Shown: one piece after another, positions 17,239 to 26,519 of the stretch
Layout: each line of letters starts with the position of its first letter
Position numbering within the stretch: position 1 is the first letter of the stretch
NCBI GenBank assembly: GCA_021647365.1
Contig: JAKIUW010000013.1
Span: forward strand, 21,591 to 85,590
Direction: 5' to 3'
Length of the DNA: 64,000 nucleotides
From: Cocleimonas sp.
GTDB taxonomy: Bacteria > Pseudomonadota > Gammaproteobacteria > Thiotrichales > Thiotrichaceae
Program-made: the position numbers and the translations under genes
The notes under the pieces: model-generated
Database searches by the model: none
The model's input: only the letters and a program-made list of their open reading frames with translations
What the model was told of the DNA's origin: nothing

Positions 17239-19530
17239 ATGAACGCAACAGAAGAAAAAACACTTCCGCCAGAGCTTCTCCACTTTCGCAATAGACTCAA
17301 ATGTAGTTTTGAGCAGATTGACGATGTGTTTGAAGATTGCATGCGTGATGCTCAAAGAAAGCTGAGCAATAAAGGTGTGGACGATTACCTCAAAGGTGCT
17401 TCGCTGATTTGTATGATCGGGCGTGGCGTTGAACCTGTTTTACAGTTTATGGAAGTAATTCCAGAGCTTGCCGCTAAACTCGGCGAAGAGGTTATTAACC
17501 AAATTTCTGATGGTGTATGGGAAGTTTCACGTACACCCAATGGTATCGCAATTCCCCCTTTTATGGCAACGTTGCAAGAGGCAGGTCGTCGCCTTGGCAG
17601 TCAAAATCAGTTTACTCATTATATGGAAATTCTTTTCGATATGATGGAGCGCACTACGGGTTCGATTCATGGGCATCACACCACTTTTCCTAGCCCAGGT
17701 TTACCTGATCTATTAAATCAAATGCCCTACCTGTTAAGCCAAGTATCATTGGAAGGTTTACGCAATTGGATTGATTATGGTATTCGTAACTACGGCGACC
17801 ACCCTGAACGTCAAAAAGATTACTTCACACTACAATCGGCTGATGCGCGTGCGATGTTGCAACGTGAACGTCACGGTACATTATTTGCAGACAATGAACG
17901 CAACTTAGTCATATATTTAAAAGCCCTGTGGGATGATAAAGATTATCTTGTACCTTATTCAACAGGCTTTGATGAGTTGCGCAAGCCTGTGCCGTATTAT
18001 GATAAATTGGGGATGCGAATCCCTGATGTTTATGACGATGTGGTTGACGATACAACAGGAACGACAATAAAAGGCATTGATCGTTATCGCGCCGTTTTAG
18101 CACATATGGCGGCGCATCGTCGTTGGAGTTCGCAGATGGTTGCGGATAACTTTAGTCCCTTCCAGCGTATTGCAATAGAGGTTTTAGAAGACTCACGAAT
18201 TGAATACTTGGCGATTCAAGAATATCCTGGGTTGCGAAAACTCTGGCTTTCATTGCACCCTGTGCCCGTTGAAGGTGAATGTAACGAAGAAGGAATATCC
18301 TGTATTCGTCATCGTTTAGCGATGCTTTCCTATGCCATGCTGAATGAAAATCACGGTTATAAAGATAAAGATATTTTAATTACCGTTGAAGCATTTCATG
18401 AGTTGATGAAGAGTAACGAGAAAACTGAAACTAAAGATATGATCAACCTCGGTTTAGGCTATATCACCAGAACTCGTCGCCAAGAAGACCAAGCGGCTAA
18501 AATGTTTTTTGATAATACCATTATTGAATATCGCGATGATAATCGTCGTCTTTGGGTGTTTATTGAAGAGGGTGATGAAGAAGAGTCATTCGATAATGAT
18601 CCTAAAAAAGTGGAGGAAGAAGAGGAATTACACGCACTTCCACCACGTCATTACCCAGAATGGGATTATAATACAAAAAGCTATCGCCCAGATTGGGTGA
18701 GCTTGTATGAGAGCTTGCACCCATCGGGAGACCCTGCGGTTATTGATGGAATTCTGGAAAAACACTCCGCTTTAGCTAAGCGTCTTAAACAAATTTTGGA
18801 TATGCTTAAGCCTCAAAACTACGTGCGAGTGCGCTATCAAGAAGAAGGCAGTGAGCTTGATTTGGATGTGGCGATTCGTTCTTTAATCGATTTTAAAAGC
18901 GGGGCGCAACCCGACCCACGTATCAATATGAGTCATAAACACGACGGACGTGATATTGCAGTGACGCTGTTGCTGGATTTATCCGCATCGTTAGATGATA
19001 AACCGCACGGAAGCACGCAAACTTTATTAGAGCTAAGCCAAGAAGCAGTATCATTATTAGGTTGGGCGATTGATAATTTAGATGATAAGTTTTCTATTGG
19101 CGGATTCTTCTCAAATACGCGCCACGATGTGAAATACCTCCACTTCAAAGGCTTTAATGAACGCTGGACGGATGAAGTAAAGGCACGAGTAGCAAAAATG
19201 GAAGCGGGGTTTTCAACCCGAATGGGTGCAGCAGTGCGTCACGCAGGTCATTATTTAAGCAATCAAAAAGCAGATAAAAAACTGCTATTGATTTTAACCG
19301 ATGGCGAGCCAGCAGATATTGATGTAAACGATGCAAAACTATTAATCAAAGATGCACACAAAGCCGTCGGTGAGCTAGATATGGAAGGCATCTACACACA
19401 CTGTATTAGTCTTGATCCAAAAGCTGATGAATACGTGAGTGATATATTCGGCTCGCATTACACCGTGATTGATAATGTTAGCCGCTTGCCTGAAAAGTTA
19501 CCGCAGCTATTTTTGGCATTAACAAAATAG
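17239..19530 (+). CDS. cbbO: RuBisCO activation protein CbbO (VWA domain)
   Basis: Adaptor that links the CbbQ hexamer to RuBisCO. The 763-residue length is typical. The C-terminal von Willebrand A domain (about 570-763) keeps the MIDAS start LLLDLSASLDD and LLILTDGEPADI. The N-terminal and middle region is the CbbO/NorD-like helical portion, with an acidic stretch near 435-475 (EEGDEEESF to VEEEEE). It follows cbbQ closely and must be co-transcribed. Confidence 0.94.
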   Translation: MNATEEKTLPPELLHFRNRLKCSFEQIDDVFEDCMRDAQRKLSNKGVDDYLKGASLICMIGRGVEPVLQFMEVIPELAAKLGEEVINQISDGVWEVSRTPNGIAIPPFMATLQEAGRRLGSQNQFTHYMEILFDMMERTTGSIHGHHTTFPSPGLPDLLNQMPYLLSQVSLEGLRNWIDYGIRNYGDHPERQKDYFTLQSADARAMLQRERHGTLFADNERNLVIYLKALWDDKDYLVPYSTGFDELRKPVPYYDKLGMRIPDVYDDVVDDTTGTTIKGIDRYRAVLAHMAAHRRWSSQMVADNFSPFQRIAIEVLEDSRIEYLAIQEYPGLRKLWLSLHPVPVEGECNEEGISCIRHRLAMLSYAMLNENHGYKDKDILITVEAFHELMKSNEKTETKDMINLGLGYITRTRRQEDQAAKMFFDNTIIEYRDDNRRLWVFIEEGDEEESFDNDPKKVEEEEELHALPPRHYPEWDYNTKSYRPDWVSLYESLHPSGDPAVIDGILEKHSALAKRLKQILDMLKPQNYVRVRYQEEGSELDLDVAIRSLIDFKSGAQPDPRINMSHKHDGRDIAVTLLLDLSASLDDKPHGSTQTLLELSQEAVSLLGWAIDNLDDKFSIGGFFSNTRHDVKYLHFKGFNERWTDEVKARVAKMEAGFSTRMGAAVRHAGHYLSNQKADKKLLLILTDGEPADIDVNDAKLLIKDAHKAVGELDMEGIYTHCISLDPKADEYVSDIFGSHYTVIDNVSRLPEKLPQLFLALTK

Positions 19531-19556
19531 CACCTGCCACTGAGTGGACTCCAAGC

Positions 19557-19958
19557 ATGAAAAACACTATTAGAATAACGATTCCATTTTCATTTAAGGG
19601 TGAAGAAAACACCCCTTATGCGATTATTGACTTGGATCACTATATTAAAAATAACGACTGTTTAGGACATGCTTTTAATCTTGTAGTGCAGAAAAGTAAT
19701 ATAGATCGATATTCGTATGAATATGAGGTGTTAGAGACTTCACCAAAATTATTCAGTAATCCAACAGGCATAGCGGGTGATTTTTTAACGGATCAAAACT
19801 TTGATTTGAAAGGTTTTAAACAGCTACAAGTTGAAAGGGCTACATTACAAAAATTACAAGCTATAGCGAGTAATGTTCTGAATATTGATGATCTTGATAA
19901 TAATAAAGATATCAAACAAGCTTTGATGGAAGCTTATGAGGCAGGCAAAAGCATTTAG
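19557..19958 (+). CDS. Hypothetical protein downstream of cbbO
   Basis: A 133-residue protein, no signal or membrane segment. It opens with a beta-strand-like MKNTIRITIPFSFKGEENTP and ends in an amphipathic helical region. It starts 26 nt after cbbO on the same strand, so it is likely part of the cbbQO transcript and may have a role in RuBisCO maintenance. That is context only; I do not recognise the family. Confidence 0.6.
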   Translation: MKNTIRITIPFSFKGEENTPYAIIDLDHYIKNNDCLGHAFNLVVQKSNIDRYSYEYEVLETSPKLFSNPTGIAGDFLTDQNFDLKGFKQLQVERATLQKLQAIASNVLNIDDLDNNKDIKQALMEAYEAGKSI

Positions 19959-19971
19959 TTATATAAAAGAC

Positions 19972-19996
19972 CATGTAAAAAGAGGGGGGTGTGCTT
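19972..19996 (+). repeat. G-run intergenic repeat, AGA variant (locus 7)
   Basis: Plus copy with CATGTAAAAAGAGGGGGGTG then TGCTT, between the converging gene ends at 19958 and 20018. Confidence 0.82.
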
Positions 19997-20017
19997 CCTA
20001 TATAATGTACTTAAATC

Positions 20018-20518
20018 CTATCGTGCTAAAAACAACAGTTTTAAACTATAAAGTAAGAATAATCCAAATGCTATCAAGCTCCATTCTGGAATACTCAGCG
20101 ATAAAAAACTCCAAACAACTTCTGCACACTCCCCTGAGCCTTGAAATACTTTTTGAATAACCTCATTGGCAGGTAAGTTATTCATCCAAAACTCAAGCCC
20201 TGGACCACATTCGGGAATCGTGTCTTTTGGTAGATGTTGTAACCATGTATGGCGACCCGCAACGATAAGCCCTGCAATACTGGTGAGCGTCAGCAAGAGT
20301 CCATAAACTCGTCGTCCCCACGTCTTTGGCCCTTGTAATAGTGCGAGCAAGAATATCCCCGCAAACACCATAACGATAACTCTTTGCACGATACACAGCG
20401 GGCAGGGAATTAGCTCCATGTAATATTGGAAGAATAGTGCAGTAGCAAGCATGCCAAGGCTTATTAATAGTCCGATGAACATGGCGGGGCGGATGCTTTT
20501 TATTGTGTTTATTTTCAT
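20018..20518 (-). CDS. dsbB: Disulfide bond formation protein B
   Basis: Inner-membrane quinone reductase that reoxidises DsbA. The 166-residue, four-helix protein has the CPLC pair (Cys39, Cys42) at the start of the second helix and the second periplasmic pair in IPECGPGLEFW and GSGECAEV. It starts 24 nt after pdxA and probably ends the lptD-surA-pdxA-dsbB operon. The link is functional, since LptD needs disulfides for maturation. Confidence 0.95.
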   Translation of the reverse strand: MKINTIKSIRPAMFIGLLISLGMLATALFFQYYMELIPCPLCIVQRVIVMVFAGIFLLALLQGPKTWGRRVYGLLLTLTSIAGLIVAGRHTWLQHLPKDTIPECGPGLEFWMNNLPANEVIQKVFQGSGECAEVVWSFLSLSIPEWSLIAFGLFLLYSLKLLFLAR

Positions 20519-20542
20519 TGTGATGTTATTTATCTGAGAAAT

Positions 20543-21562
20543 TTAGTTAAGTTTTTTTGGATTAATCATTTCTAAAGCACTATCAAAAGCAGCGACTAAA
20601 CTACCTGTTGATGCTTTCCCTGAGCCTGCGAGATCAAGCGCAGTACCGTGGTCAACTGAGGTGCGAATGATAGGCAAACCCAGTGTGACATTGATTGCAT
20701 GACCAAAGCCAATGTGTTTAAGCACGGGTAAACCTTGATCGTGATACATGGCAAGCACGGCATCGGCAGTTTCAAGATATTTGGGTGTGAATAAGGTGTC
20801 AGCAGGAAGAGGGCCTGTGAGATTCATTCCAGTTTTTTTGAGCGCTTCAATCACAGGTTCAATAGTTTCAATCTCTTCCATGCCTAAATGTCCATCTTCA
20901 CCTGCATGAGGGTTTAATCCACAGATTAAAATATGAGGGTTTTCAATGCCAAATTTGGTAACAAGATCATGATGGAGAATACTAATCACTTGCTTAAGTG
21001 AGTCTTTAGTAATGGCATCACTCACATCTTTAAGGGGCAAGTGTGTAGTGGCAAGTGCTACGCGTAAACTGTCAGCGGCAAGCATCATCACAGGAAGAGG
21101 AGCTTTGGTGAGTGCTGCTAAAAATTCTGTATGACCTGTAAATGCAACGCCTGCATCGTTGATAATGCCTTTGTGTAGCGGCGCTGTGACCATGGCATCA
21201 AACTCATTATTGATGCAGCCCATGGTGGCGCGGGTTAATGTGTCCAGTACATATTGGGCGTTGCGGGTGTTTAGCTCGCCTGCAATAACGCTATCGGAAC
21301 ATTTAATATCGAGAATTTTTATTTCAAGGTCTTTATTGACGGTTGCTCTGTTTGTTGCATCGCTGCCTTCTTGGTAATCACTAAATGTAACAGGGATATC
21401 CAGTTGTTGCGCACGTGCTTGCATCATGGCTTTATCAGCCACAACGACTAGCTCTGCTTCAAAAGGATTTGATTGGCGTTGTTGAGCAAGCTGGATAATT
21501 AAATCTGGCCCAATTCCCGCAGGTTCTCCTGGGGTAACGGCAAGGCGAGGGATGATGTTCAT
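20543..21562 (-). CDS. pdxA: 4-hydroxythreonine-4-phosphate dehydrogenase
   Basis: Oxidises 4-phosphohydroxy-L-threonine in pyridoxal phosphate synthesis. The 339-residue protein has the N-terminal TPGEPAGIGPDL, metal histidines in TGHTEFLA and GLNPHAGEDG, and MYHDQGLPVLKHIGFG. It follows surA by 30 nt. rsmA, which usually comes next in this cluster, is absent here and dsbB takes its place. Confidence 0.96.
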   Translation of the reverse strand: MNIIPRLAVTPGEPAGIGPDLIIQLAQQRQSNPFEAELVVVADKAMMQARAQQLDIPVTFSDYQEGSDATNRATVNKDLEIKILDIKCSDSVIAGELNTRNAQYVLDTLTRATMGCINNEFDAMVTAPLHKGIINDAGVAFTGHTEFLAALTKAPLPVMMLAADSLRVALATTHLPLKDVSDAITKDSLKQVISILHHDLVTKFGIENPHILICGLNPHAGEDGHLGMEEIETIEPVIEALKKTGMNLTGPLPADTLFTPKYLETADAVLAMYHDQGLPVLKHIGFGHAINVTLGLPIIRTSVDHGTALDLAGSGKASTGSLVAAFDSALEMINPKKLN

Positions 21563-21592
21563 AAGTTACTATCTAAAAGCTAATCGAGAAAA

Positions 21593-22867
21593 CTAGATTT
21601 TAATTCGGTATTCCACAAAAGCTTCATCACGCAAGCCCTGTAACCAGTTTTTAAAATCATCAGATTGCTTTTCTTGTGTAATGACAGATTGTGCCTGTAA
21701 CTTAAGTGCTTCGCGTGTTTGATCACTGGCTTTACGTTCAAGGACTTCCAATATATGCCAGCCAAATTTTGTTTGAATGGGCTGACTTAAGCTATTTAGT
21801 GGTAGAGTTCTTACTGCTTTTGCAAAAGGAGGCACAAATGATGATGGGTCCATCATGCCGAGATTTCCACCATCGACTGCGCTACCTTTATCCGCAGAGT
21901 TTTCTTTGGCAAGTTTTGCAAAGTCTCCACCTGCTAATATCTTATTGCGCAAAATGGTTGCTTTAAGTTTGGCTTGTGGTTCGCTGGAAGGAATTAAAAT
22001 ATGCCTAACACGTGCTTGTTGGGTAACTTTACGTTTTCCGCCACGCTGTTCAACCAGTTTAAGAATATGAAAACCTTTTGGGTCACGCACGACATTGGAT
22101 AGCTCACCAGCACCCATTAGGCTTAATGTGCGAATGTAAGCAGGGCTTAGTGATTGAGCATTTTTCCAACCAAGGTCGGTGCTTCTTGCACCCATCTTTT
22201 TAATCAGGGACTCTGATACTTGGCTAGATTGTGCGAGTAACTTCTTTCTAAGAATTTGAGTGCGAGTCAGTAAATTATTGAATTGCTTAACAGGTGTGCC
22301 ATTGGGAGCAGGCATTAGAATATCAATCAAATGATATTGAACGCCTTGGCTAAGCTGAATGCTCTCTGCTTTGATAAGATCATCCACCTCATATTCGCTA
22401 ATCGATTTTCTGCTACCTTTGTGACGCTTTTGTAATGAATCTAAATACAGCCTTTCACGAATGCTTTCACGGAATTTTTTGTAGTCGTGGTCTTCTTTGA
22501 TTAGCGCGATACGAAACTGTTCTAAGTTAAGTTTGTTTTGTCTGGCAATACTTAGCATGGCGCGATCTACGGCTACGTCATCAATGACAATGCCTAATGA
22601 TTTAGCACGTTGTAGTTGGATTTTTTGTAAAATGAGTGACTCTAGTGCATCTTTGATCAGCGCTTGGTCAGAGACTTGCCCCTTACCTGATTGTTTTGCA
22701 CGTTGCGCAACTTTTCTAACTTCGCTAAACATAACAATATCATCATTTACCAATGCGGCAATTTTATCTAACTGAATATCTTCAGCGTGGCTCGCAGATA
22801 CAAGTATTGTCAGAAATAAAGTCCCTAACAGTGTTTTTAGCTGGGTAAAGTGTTTAATAATCATCAT
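21593..22867 (-). CDS. surA: Periplasmic chaperone / peptidyl-prolyl isomerase SurA
   Basis: Outer-membrane-protein chaperone. The 424-residue precursor has a signal peptide (hydrophobic core near 12-24, cut after SASHA), an N-terminal SurA domain, a first parvulin domain beginning VQYHLIDILMP near 185 and a second beginning VRHILIPSSEP near 290, and a short C-terminal strand. Its start overlaps the end of lptD by 14 nt, implying translational coupling with its client. Confidence 0.94.
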   Translation of the reverse strand: MMIIKHFTQLKTLLGTLFLTILVSASHAEDIQLDKIAALVNDDIVMFSEVRKVAQRAKQSGKGQVSDQALIKDALESLILQKIQLQRAKSLGIVIDDVAVDRAMLSIARQNKLNLEQFRIALIKEDHDYKKFRESIRERLYLDSLQKRHKGSRKSISEYEVDDLIKAESIQLSQGVQYHLIDILMPAPNGTPVKQFNNLLTRTQILRKKLLAQSSQVSESLIKKMGARSTDLGWKNAQSLSPAYIRTLSLMGAGELSNVVRDPKGFHILKLVEQRGGKRKVTQQARVRHILIPSSEPQAKLKATILRNKILAGGDFAKLAKENSADKGSAVDGGNLGMMDPSSFVPPFAKAVRTLPLNSLSQPIQTKFGWHILEVLERKASDQTREALKLQAQSVITQEKQSDDFKNWLQGLRDEAFVEYRIKI

Positions 22868-25142
22868 ATCCGTATATCTTATCCTTTAATTCGCGCCTTG
22901 CACCATTACCTAGGCCGCCAATTCCTTTGAGTTCAAATTCGATAAAAATGGGGGTTTCGTAGTTTACATTATCGGAGCTTAAATAGCGTTTAGCAACGAT
23001 GCGAGTCTTCCAGCAACAATCTTGATATTCAAAACCTACCAGTGATTCTAAGTTACGTTTGTTTTCTAAATCACGCTCTATACTACCAACAAATGACCAT
23101 TTGTCATTAAGGGGTAATGCACCCGATAAGGTTAATTGAGTAGACTCACTATCCGTCATATTGAGTTCAGTATTTAATTTACGATAACTAATATTAGCAA
23201 TCCGTCTTTTATCATCCTGATAGTTTAAACGAAGTTCGGTATTAGTTATTCGTTTTTTATCAAGATTCCATAAAGCGGAGGTTGTTACCCTGAAATTATC
23301 ATTTATTGGGCCTGATAATTCTAGTATAAGATCTGACTTCTTGCCTGTCTGAATAGTTCCACCTGGAAGTGTGACTCTTCTATTGTTGAAATTAAATACT
23401 TGACCGATGCTGGCTTTAAACAATTCTTTACCATTTTCTCTATCTTGTAGGCGTGAGCTAACGACAAAAGTTAAGCGATTAGTATCTGCAATACGGTCTT
23501 TTCCTGTGAACCGGTTTTCTGAGAATAATTGTGTACTGGCAGAGTAATCGGTTTTTGCGGTATCAAATACAGGAAAATTACTTTGGTCTTTAAAAGGTGT
23601 GTAAGAATAGAACAGGTGTGGCTCTAGCGTTTGTGTGTAGTGCTTAATGCCTAATTTTTTATGTATCGTAATATCGCGGTCAAAAAATAAGCCGCTATCT
23701 AAAGTGAATGTGGGTAAGGTGCGATTGAGTGTGCTTTCACCGATATTCTTGTTCAAGGTATATAAAGTCGATTGAAGGCTCAGCGTGGGTTTTATAAACC
23801 ATGCATCATTGCCCCATTTTTTTGAAACAGAGACTTTAGCATCCAAGCGAGTGCCTGTTACATCATTTGATTTATCAAAGTTTACTAGCTCAATATCCAT
23901 TTCCATTTTAAGTTTTTTGGGCGCAGTTTTAGGTTTGTAAGATAGTTTGAGTTCTGGAAGCCTTGAATAAGGTGAGTCATCAGTATCGAGTATTTGATAA
24001 TCTTCCACTGCAGCACTTAGCGTCCATGGCTTGTTTTTATGGATGATTTCTAAGCGCCTTTGTAACGAGGAACGTGCACTTGTTTCAAGTGAATCAGAAA
24101 GATCGTCAAAGTAGTCCTTATCAGAGACACCTTCTGCATTGAAGTTAATTTTGGTGTTTTTAGACAATATTGTGTGATGTTCTAACTTGAAATAATCACG
24201 ATATTTTTTACCAAAAGCACTACCAGATGTATCGTCAAAAGACTTATCTTCAGGGATAAAGTCGTACTCAAAAAAACCTTTATGTAGTGGGGTTATATAA
24301 CGAAACTCACTATCAAACATGAGTCCTTGTCGCTCATTAAGGGTTGTTGTGACAGTTGCATCGTAGTTTGGCGCAAGGTTAAAATAATAAGGAAGTGATA
24401 TTCCTGTGTTTGACTGGATGCGTACACGAGGTGTTAAAAACCCATACTTGCGATTATCATTTAAAGGAAAGCTATATTTTGGAAAGTAAAAAACAGGAAC
24501 ACCTTTTATATTAAAGGTTACATTCTTGGCGCTACCTTGTTGGGTTTTTTTATTGATATTAATTTCGGAAGACTTTATATACCAACTTGGATTGGGGGTA
24601 GGGCAGCTAGTAAAAGTTGCTTGTTTGAGTTTTATTTCATCTTGGCTGATTAGCTCAATCTCTTGGCTTTCTCCTCGTGCATCGAGTTTGCCTACTTTGT
24701 ATTCCGCTTGTTTAACTGTTCCTGTGTGATTTTTTAAATTGTATTTTATCGATTGGGTTTTAAACTCCAGCTCAGGTGCAATCAGAATAACATTGCCATT
24801 TGCGGTGACAATATGACTGTTTTTATCAAAACTGGCACGATCAGCATTAAATACAGTGCCATTTTTTTGAATAATGATGTGTCCTTGTAGCGTGGAAGCC
24901 GCTTCAGGTCTTATTATTCCTGTATCTGCTTCAAGGTAGATAGCATCTGGGTAGGGTTGTTGAGTAGCCGTAGAATACTGTTTTGACGTAGCATGTGAAT
25001 GTTTTAGAGCGGAACATCTTCCCCAATCGGTAGGTTTTTGTTTAGTATCATCATCAATAGAGGTTTCAATCTCTGCATGGATAGCCGTAAAAGATACGAC
25101 AAGCAGTATAGGAGATAATAATTTTAGGCTAAAAAAATTCAC
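22854..25142 (-). CDS. lptD: LPS-assembly protein LptD
   Basis: Outer-membrane barrel that inserts LPS at the cell surface with LptE. The 762-residue precursor has a signal peptide ending AIHA, an OstA/LptA-like jellyroll (about 60-200) and a long beta-barrel with alternating strands. Cysteines near residue 43 and 179 and the adjacent pair near the end (YQDCCWKTR) fit the pattern of rearranging disulfides. First gene of the surA-pdxA-dsbB run. Confidence 0.95.
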   Translation of the reverse strand: MNFFSLKLLSPILLVVSFTAIHAEIETSIDDDTKQKPTDWGRCSALKHSHATSKQYSTATQQPYPDAIYLEADTGIIRPEAASTLQGHIIIQKNGTVFNADRASFDKNSHIVTANGNVILIAPELEFKTQSIKYNLKNHTGTVKQAEYKVGKLDARGESQEIELISQDEIKLKQATFTSCPTPNPSWYIKSSEININKKTQQGSAKNVTFNIKGVPVFYFPKYSFPLNDNRKYGFLTPRVRIQSNTGISLPYYFNLAPNYDATVTTTLNERQGLMFDSEFRYITPLHKGFFEYDFIPEDKSFDDTSGSAFGKKYRDYFKLEHHTILSKNTKINFNAEGVSDKDYFDDLSDSLETSARSSLQRRLEIIHKNKPWTLSAAVEDYQILDTDDSPYSRLPELKLSYKPKTAPKKLKMEMDIELVNFDKSNDVTGTRLDAKVSVSKKWGNDAWFIKPTLSLQSTLYTLNKNIGESTLNRTLPTFTLDSGLFFDRDITIHKKLGIKHYTQTLEPHLFYSYTPFKDQSNFPVFDTAKTDYSASTQLFSENRFTGKDRIADTNRLTFVVSSRLQDRENGKELFKASIGQVFNFNNRRVTLPGGTIQTGKKSDLILELSGPINDNFRVTTSALWNLDKKRITNTELRLNYQDDKRRIANISYRKLNTELNMTDSESTQLTLSGALPLNDKWSFVGSIERDLENKRNLESLVGFEYQDCCWKTRIVAKRYLSSDNVNYETPIFIEFELKGIGGLGNGARRELKDKIYGYDDY

Positions 25143-25204
25143 AGCGTAATTATATGATTCCTCACGTTTAAATCCATAACTATCTAATGCAAATTAATAC
25201 AAAA

Positions 25205-25274
25205 GCACATCCCTCCACTTTTACACGATGTTTAGTCTTTGTAAATTACATCATGTAAAAGTGGAGGGGTGTGC
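25205..25274. repeat. Two-armed G-run repeat with matched arm changes (locus 8)
   Basis: Inverted pair, arms at 25205-25230 and 25249-25274, 18-nt spacer. Both arms have an A (or T on the other strand) inside the G run, GTGGAGGG versus the usual GTGGGGGG, so the arms still pair. It lies upstream of lptD and 14 nt beyond the phosphatase stop. Confidence 0.9.
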
Positions 25275-25287
25275 AAGAAACTCTTAA

Positions 25288-26016
25288 CTATAGCGACTTA
25301 GGGTATTGATGAACTTCAAGTTCAGGGTGGATTTGAAGAAGTGTCAAATGTCCTAAATCTTCACTTTGATAGTAAAAAGCGCCTGTATCAATGTAGTATA
25401 AATTATTGATATGTAACGGCTTGCTAATAGGAGTATGCCCCATAACAACAAGGTCAATACCTTCAACATCAACCGTCTCGCCTGTGAGTTTGATGTATTT
25501 ATAACGATTGCGTGACCACATGATGTAATCACGAATCTCTTCATCATTGTTAATGTTATGAATAATTTCTTGCCACGACTGACCGACAGGGACGTCAGCA
25601 TGTACCACGCCGATATTTCCTGAGTCACTAACAATTTCAAGTGCTACTGGGAGTTCTTCCAAGCGCTCGCGAATTTGTGTTTGCGTTTCGGGGTCTATAT
25701 CCTCCCACCATGCTCCACCGTTATGTTGTATCCAGCTGCGATAATTGGTTTTTTTGTGTTTTGCTTCAATCAGCATCATTTCGTGATTGCCCTTGATGGC
25801 GTGAAACCAAGGCTTATCTAAAAACTCAAGAACGCGGTATGATTCAGGCCCGCGGTCAATCAAATCACCGACGGAAAAAACGCGATCAGCTTCAGGATCA
25901 AAATCTAAGCTTTCAAGTTGAGATTCTAATAATGAAAACATGCCATGGATGTCGCCGACCACAAAGTCGCGACCTATGGGGTTTTTATTAAAGAATTTGA
26001 AAGGAAATTGGGTCAT
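25288..26016 (-). CDS. PPP-family protein phosphatase (PrpA/lambda-type)
   Basis: Metal-dependent phosphoesterase of 242 residues. Motifs are complete: GDIHG near residue 22, GDLIDRG near 50, GNHE near 76, and later histidines in VVHADVP and VVMGHTP. This resembles bacterial PphA/lambda serine-threonine phosphatases. It sits close to where apaH is found in the enteric lptD-surA-pdxA-rsmA-apaGH cluster, but the sequence is closer to PrpA-type enzymes than to ApaH, so I leave the symbol empty. Confidence 0.85.
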   Translation of the reverse strand: MTQFPFKFFNKNPIGRDFVVGDIHGMFSLLESQLESLDFDPEADRVFSVGDLIDRGPESYRVLEFLDKPWFHAIKGNHEMMLIEAKHKKTNYRSWIQHNGGAWWEDIDPETQTQIRERLEELPVALEIVSDSGNIGVVHADVPVGQSWQEIIHNINNDEEIRDYIMWSRNRYKYIKLTGETVDVEGIDLVVMGHTPISKPLHINNLYYIDTGAFYYQSEDLGHLTLLQIHPELEVHQYPKSL

Positions 26017-26110
26017 TATCAGTGGGTTCTAAACTAGGTTACTATTACGGAACATAATTAATACAAGCAACTAACACAAGAACATTAAGAGGATGTGAGG
26101 TTATTTATGG

Positions 26111-26359
26111 ATGAAAAGTATAAAACACCATGACGAATACATTGCATTTAGAACCGCGATGATACCTATCACCAACTCATTGTTTGCAGTGGGCTTAGTC
26201 TCTTTGCCGGGTATGATGACAGGCCAAATTTTGTCAGGTGTTGATCCTTTGGTAGCGGTACGTTATCAAATCATGGTAATGGCAATGGTTTTTGCATCTG
26301 GAGGAATTTCTAGCGCTATTTGTTTGGTATTATTTACAAGAAGAGTTGCCTCTAACTAA
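26111..26359 (+). pseudogene. C-terminal remnant of a FetB-like (UPF0014) permease
   Basis: The 82-residue product aligns with only the C-terminal third of FetB/YbbM permeases, which are usually about 260 residues: AMIPITNSL, GLVSLPGMMTGQILSGVDPL and AVRYQIMVMAM. I find no earlier part in any frame upstream, where the phosphatase promoter lies, and no FetA ATPase beside it. An internal ATG makes an open frame, but the product would lack most membrane helices. Most likely decay after deletion. Confidence 0.8.
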
Positions 26360-26382
26360 TAGTTAATAATGATATTTTAAAG

Positions 26383-26452
26383 GCACACCCCCCCACTTTT
26401 ACATGATGGTTAGATAAATGCAGAGCATCCTTAACTTCAATACATCATGTAA
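26383..26452. repeat. G-run repeat, minus copy plus partial plus arm (locus 9)
   Basis: Full minus copy at 26383-26408. At 26442-26452 an ACATCATGTAA fragment looks like the start of a lost second arm, the same inverted geometry as loci 4 and 8. It lies 24 nt after the fetB remnant stop, facing the patatin gene end. Confidence 0.8.
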
Positions 26453-26519
26453 CTCAGCATAAATTCTAGCAGTCGAAAAAAACTAATGAGCTATCATTCA
26501 GAAGTGGGGAGGCTTTCAT

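Noticed and set aside
25288..26016. Calling the phosphatase ApaH
   Set aside because: The location hints at apaH, but the motif spacing and length (242) fit PrpA/lambda-type protein phosphatases better.
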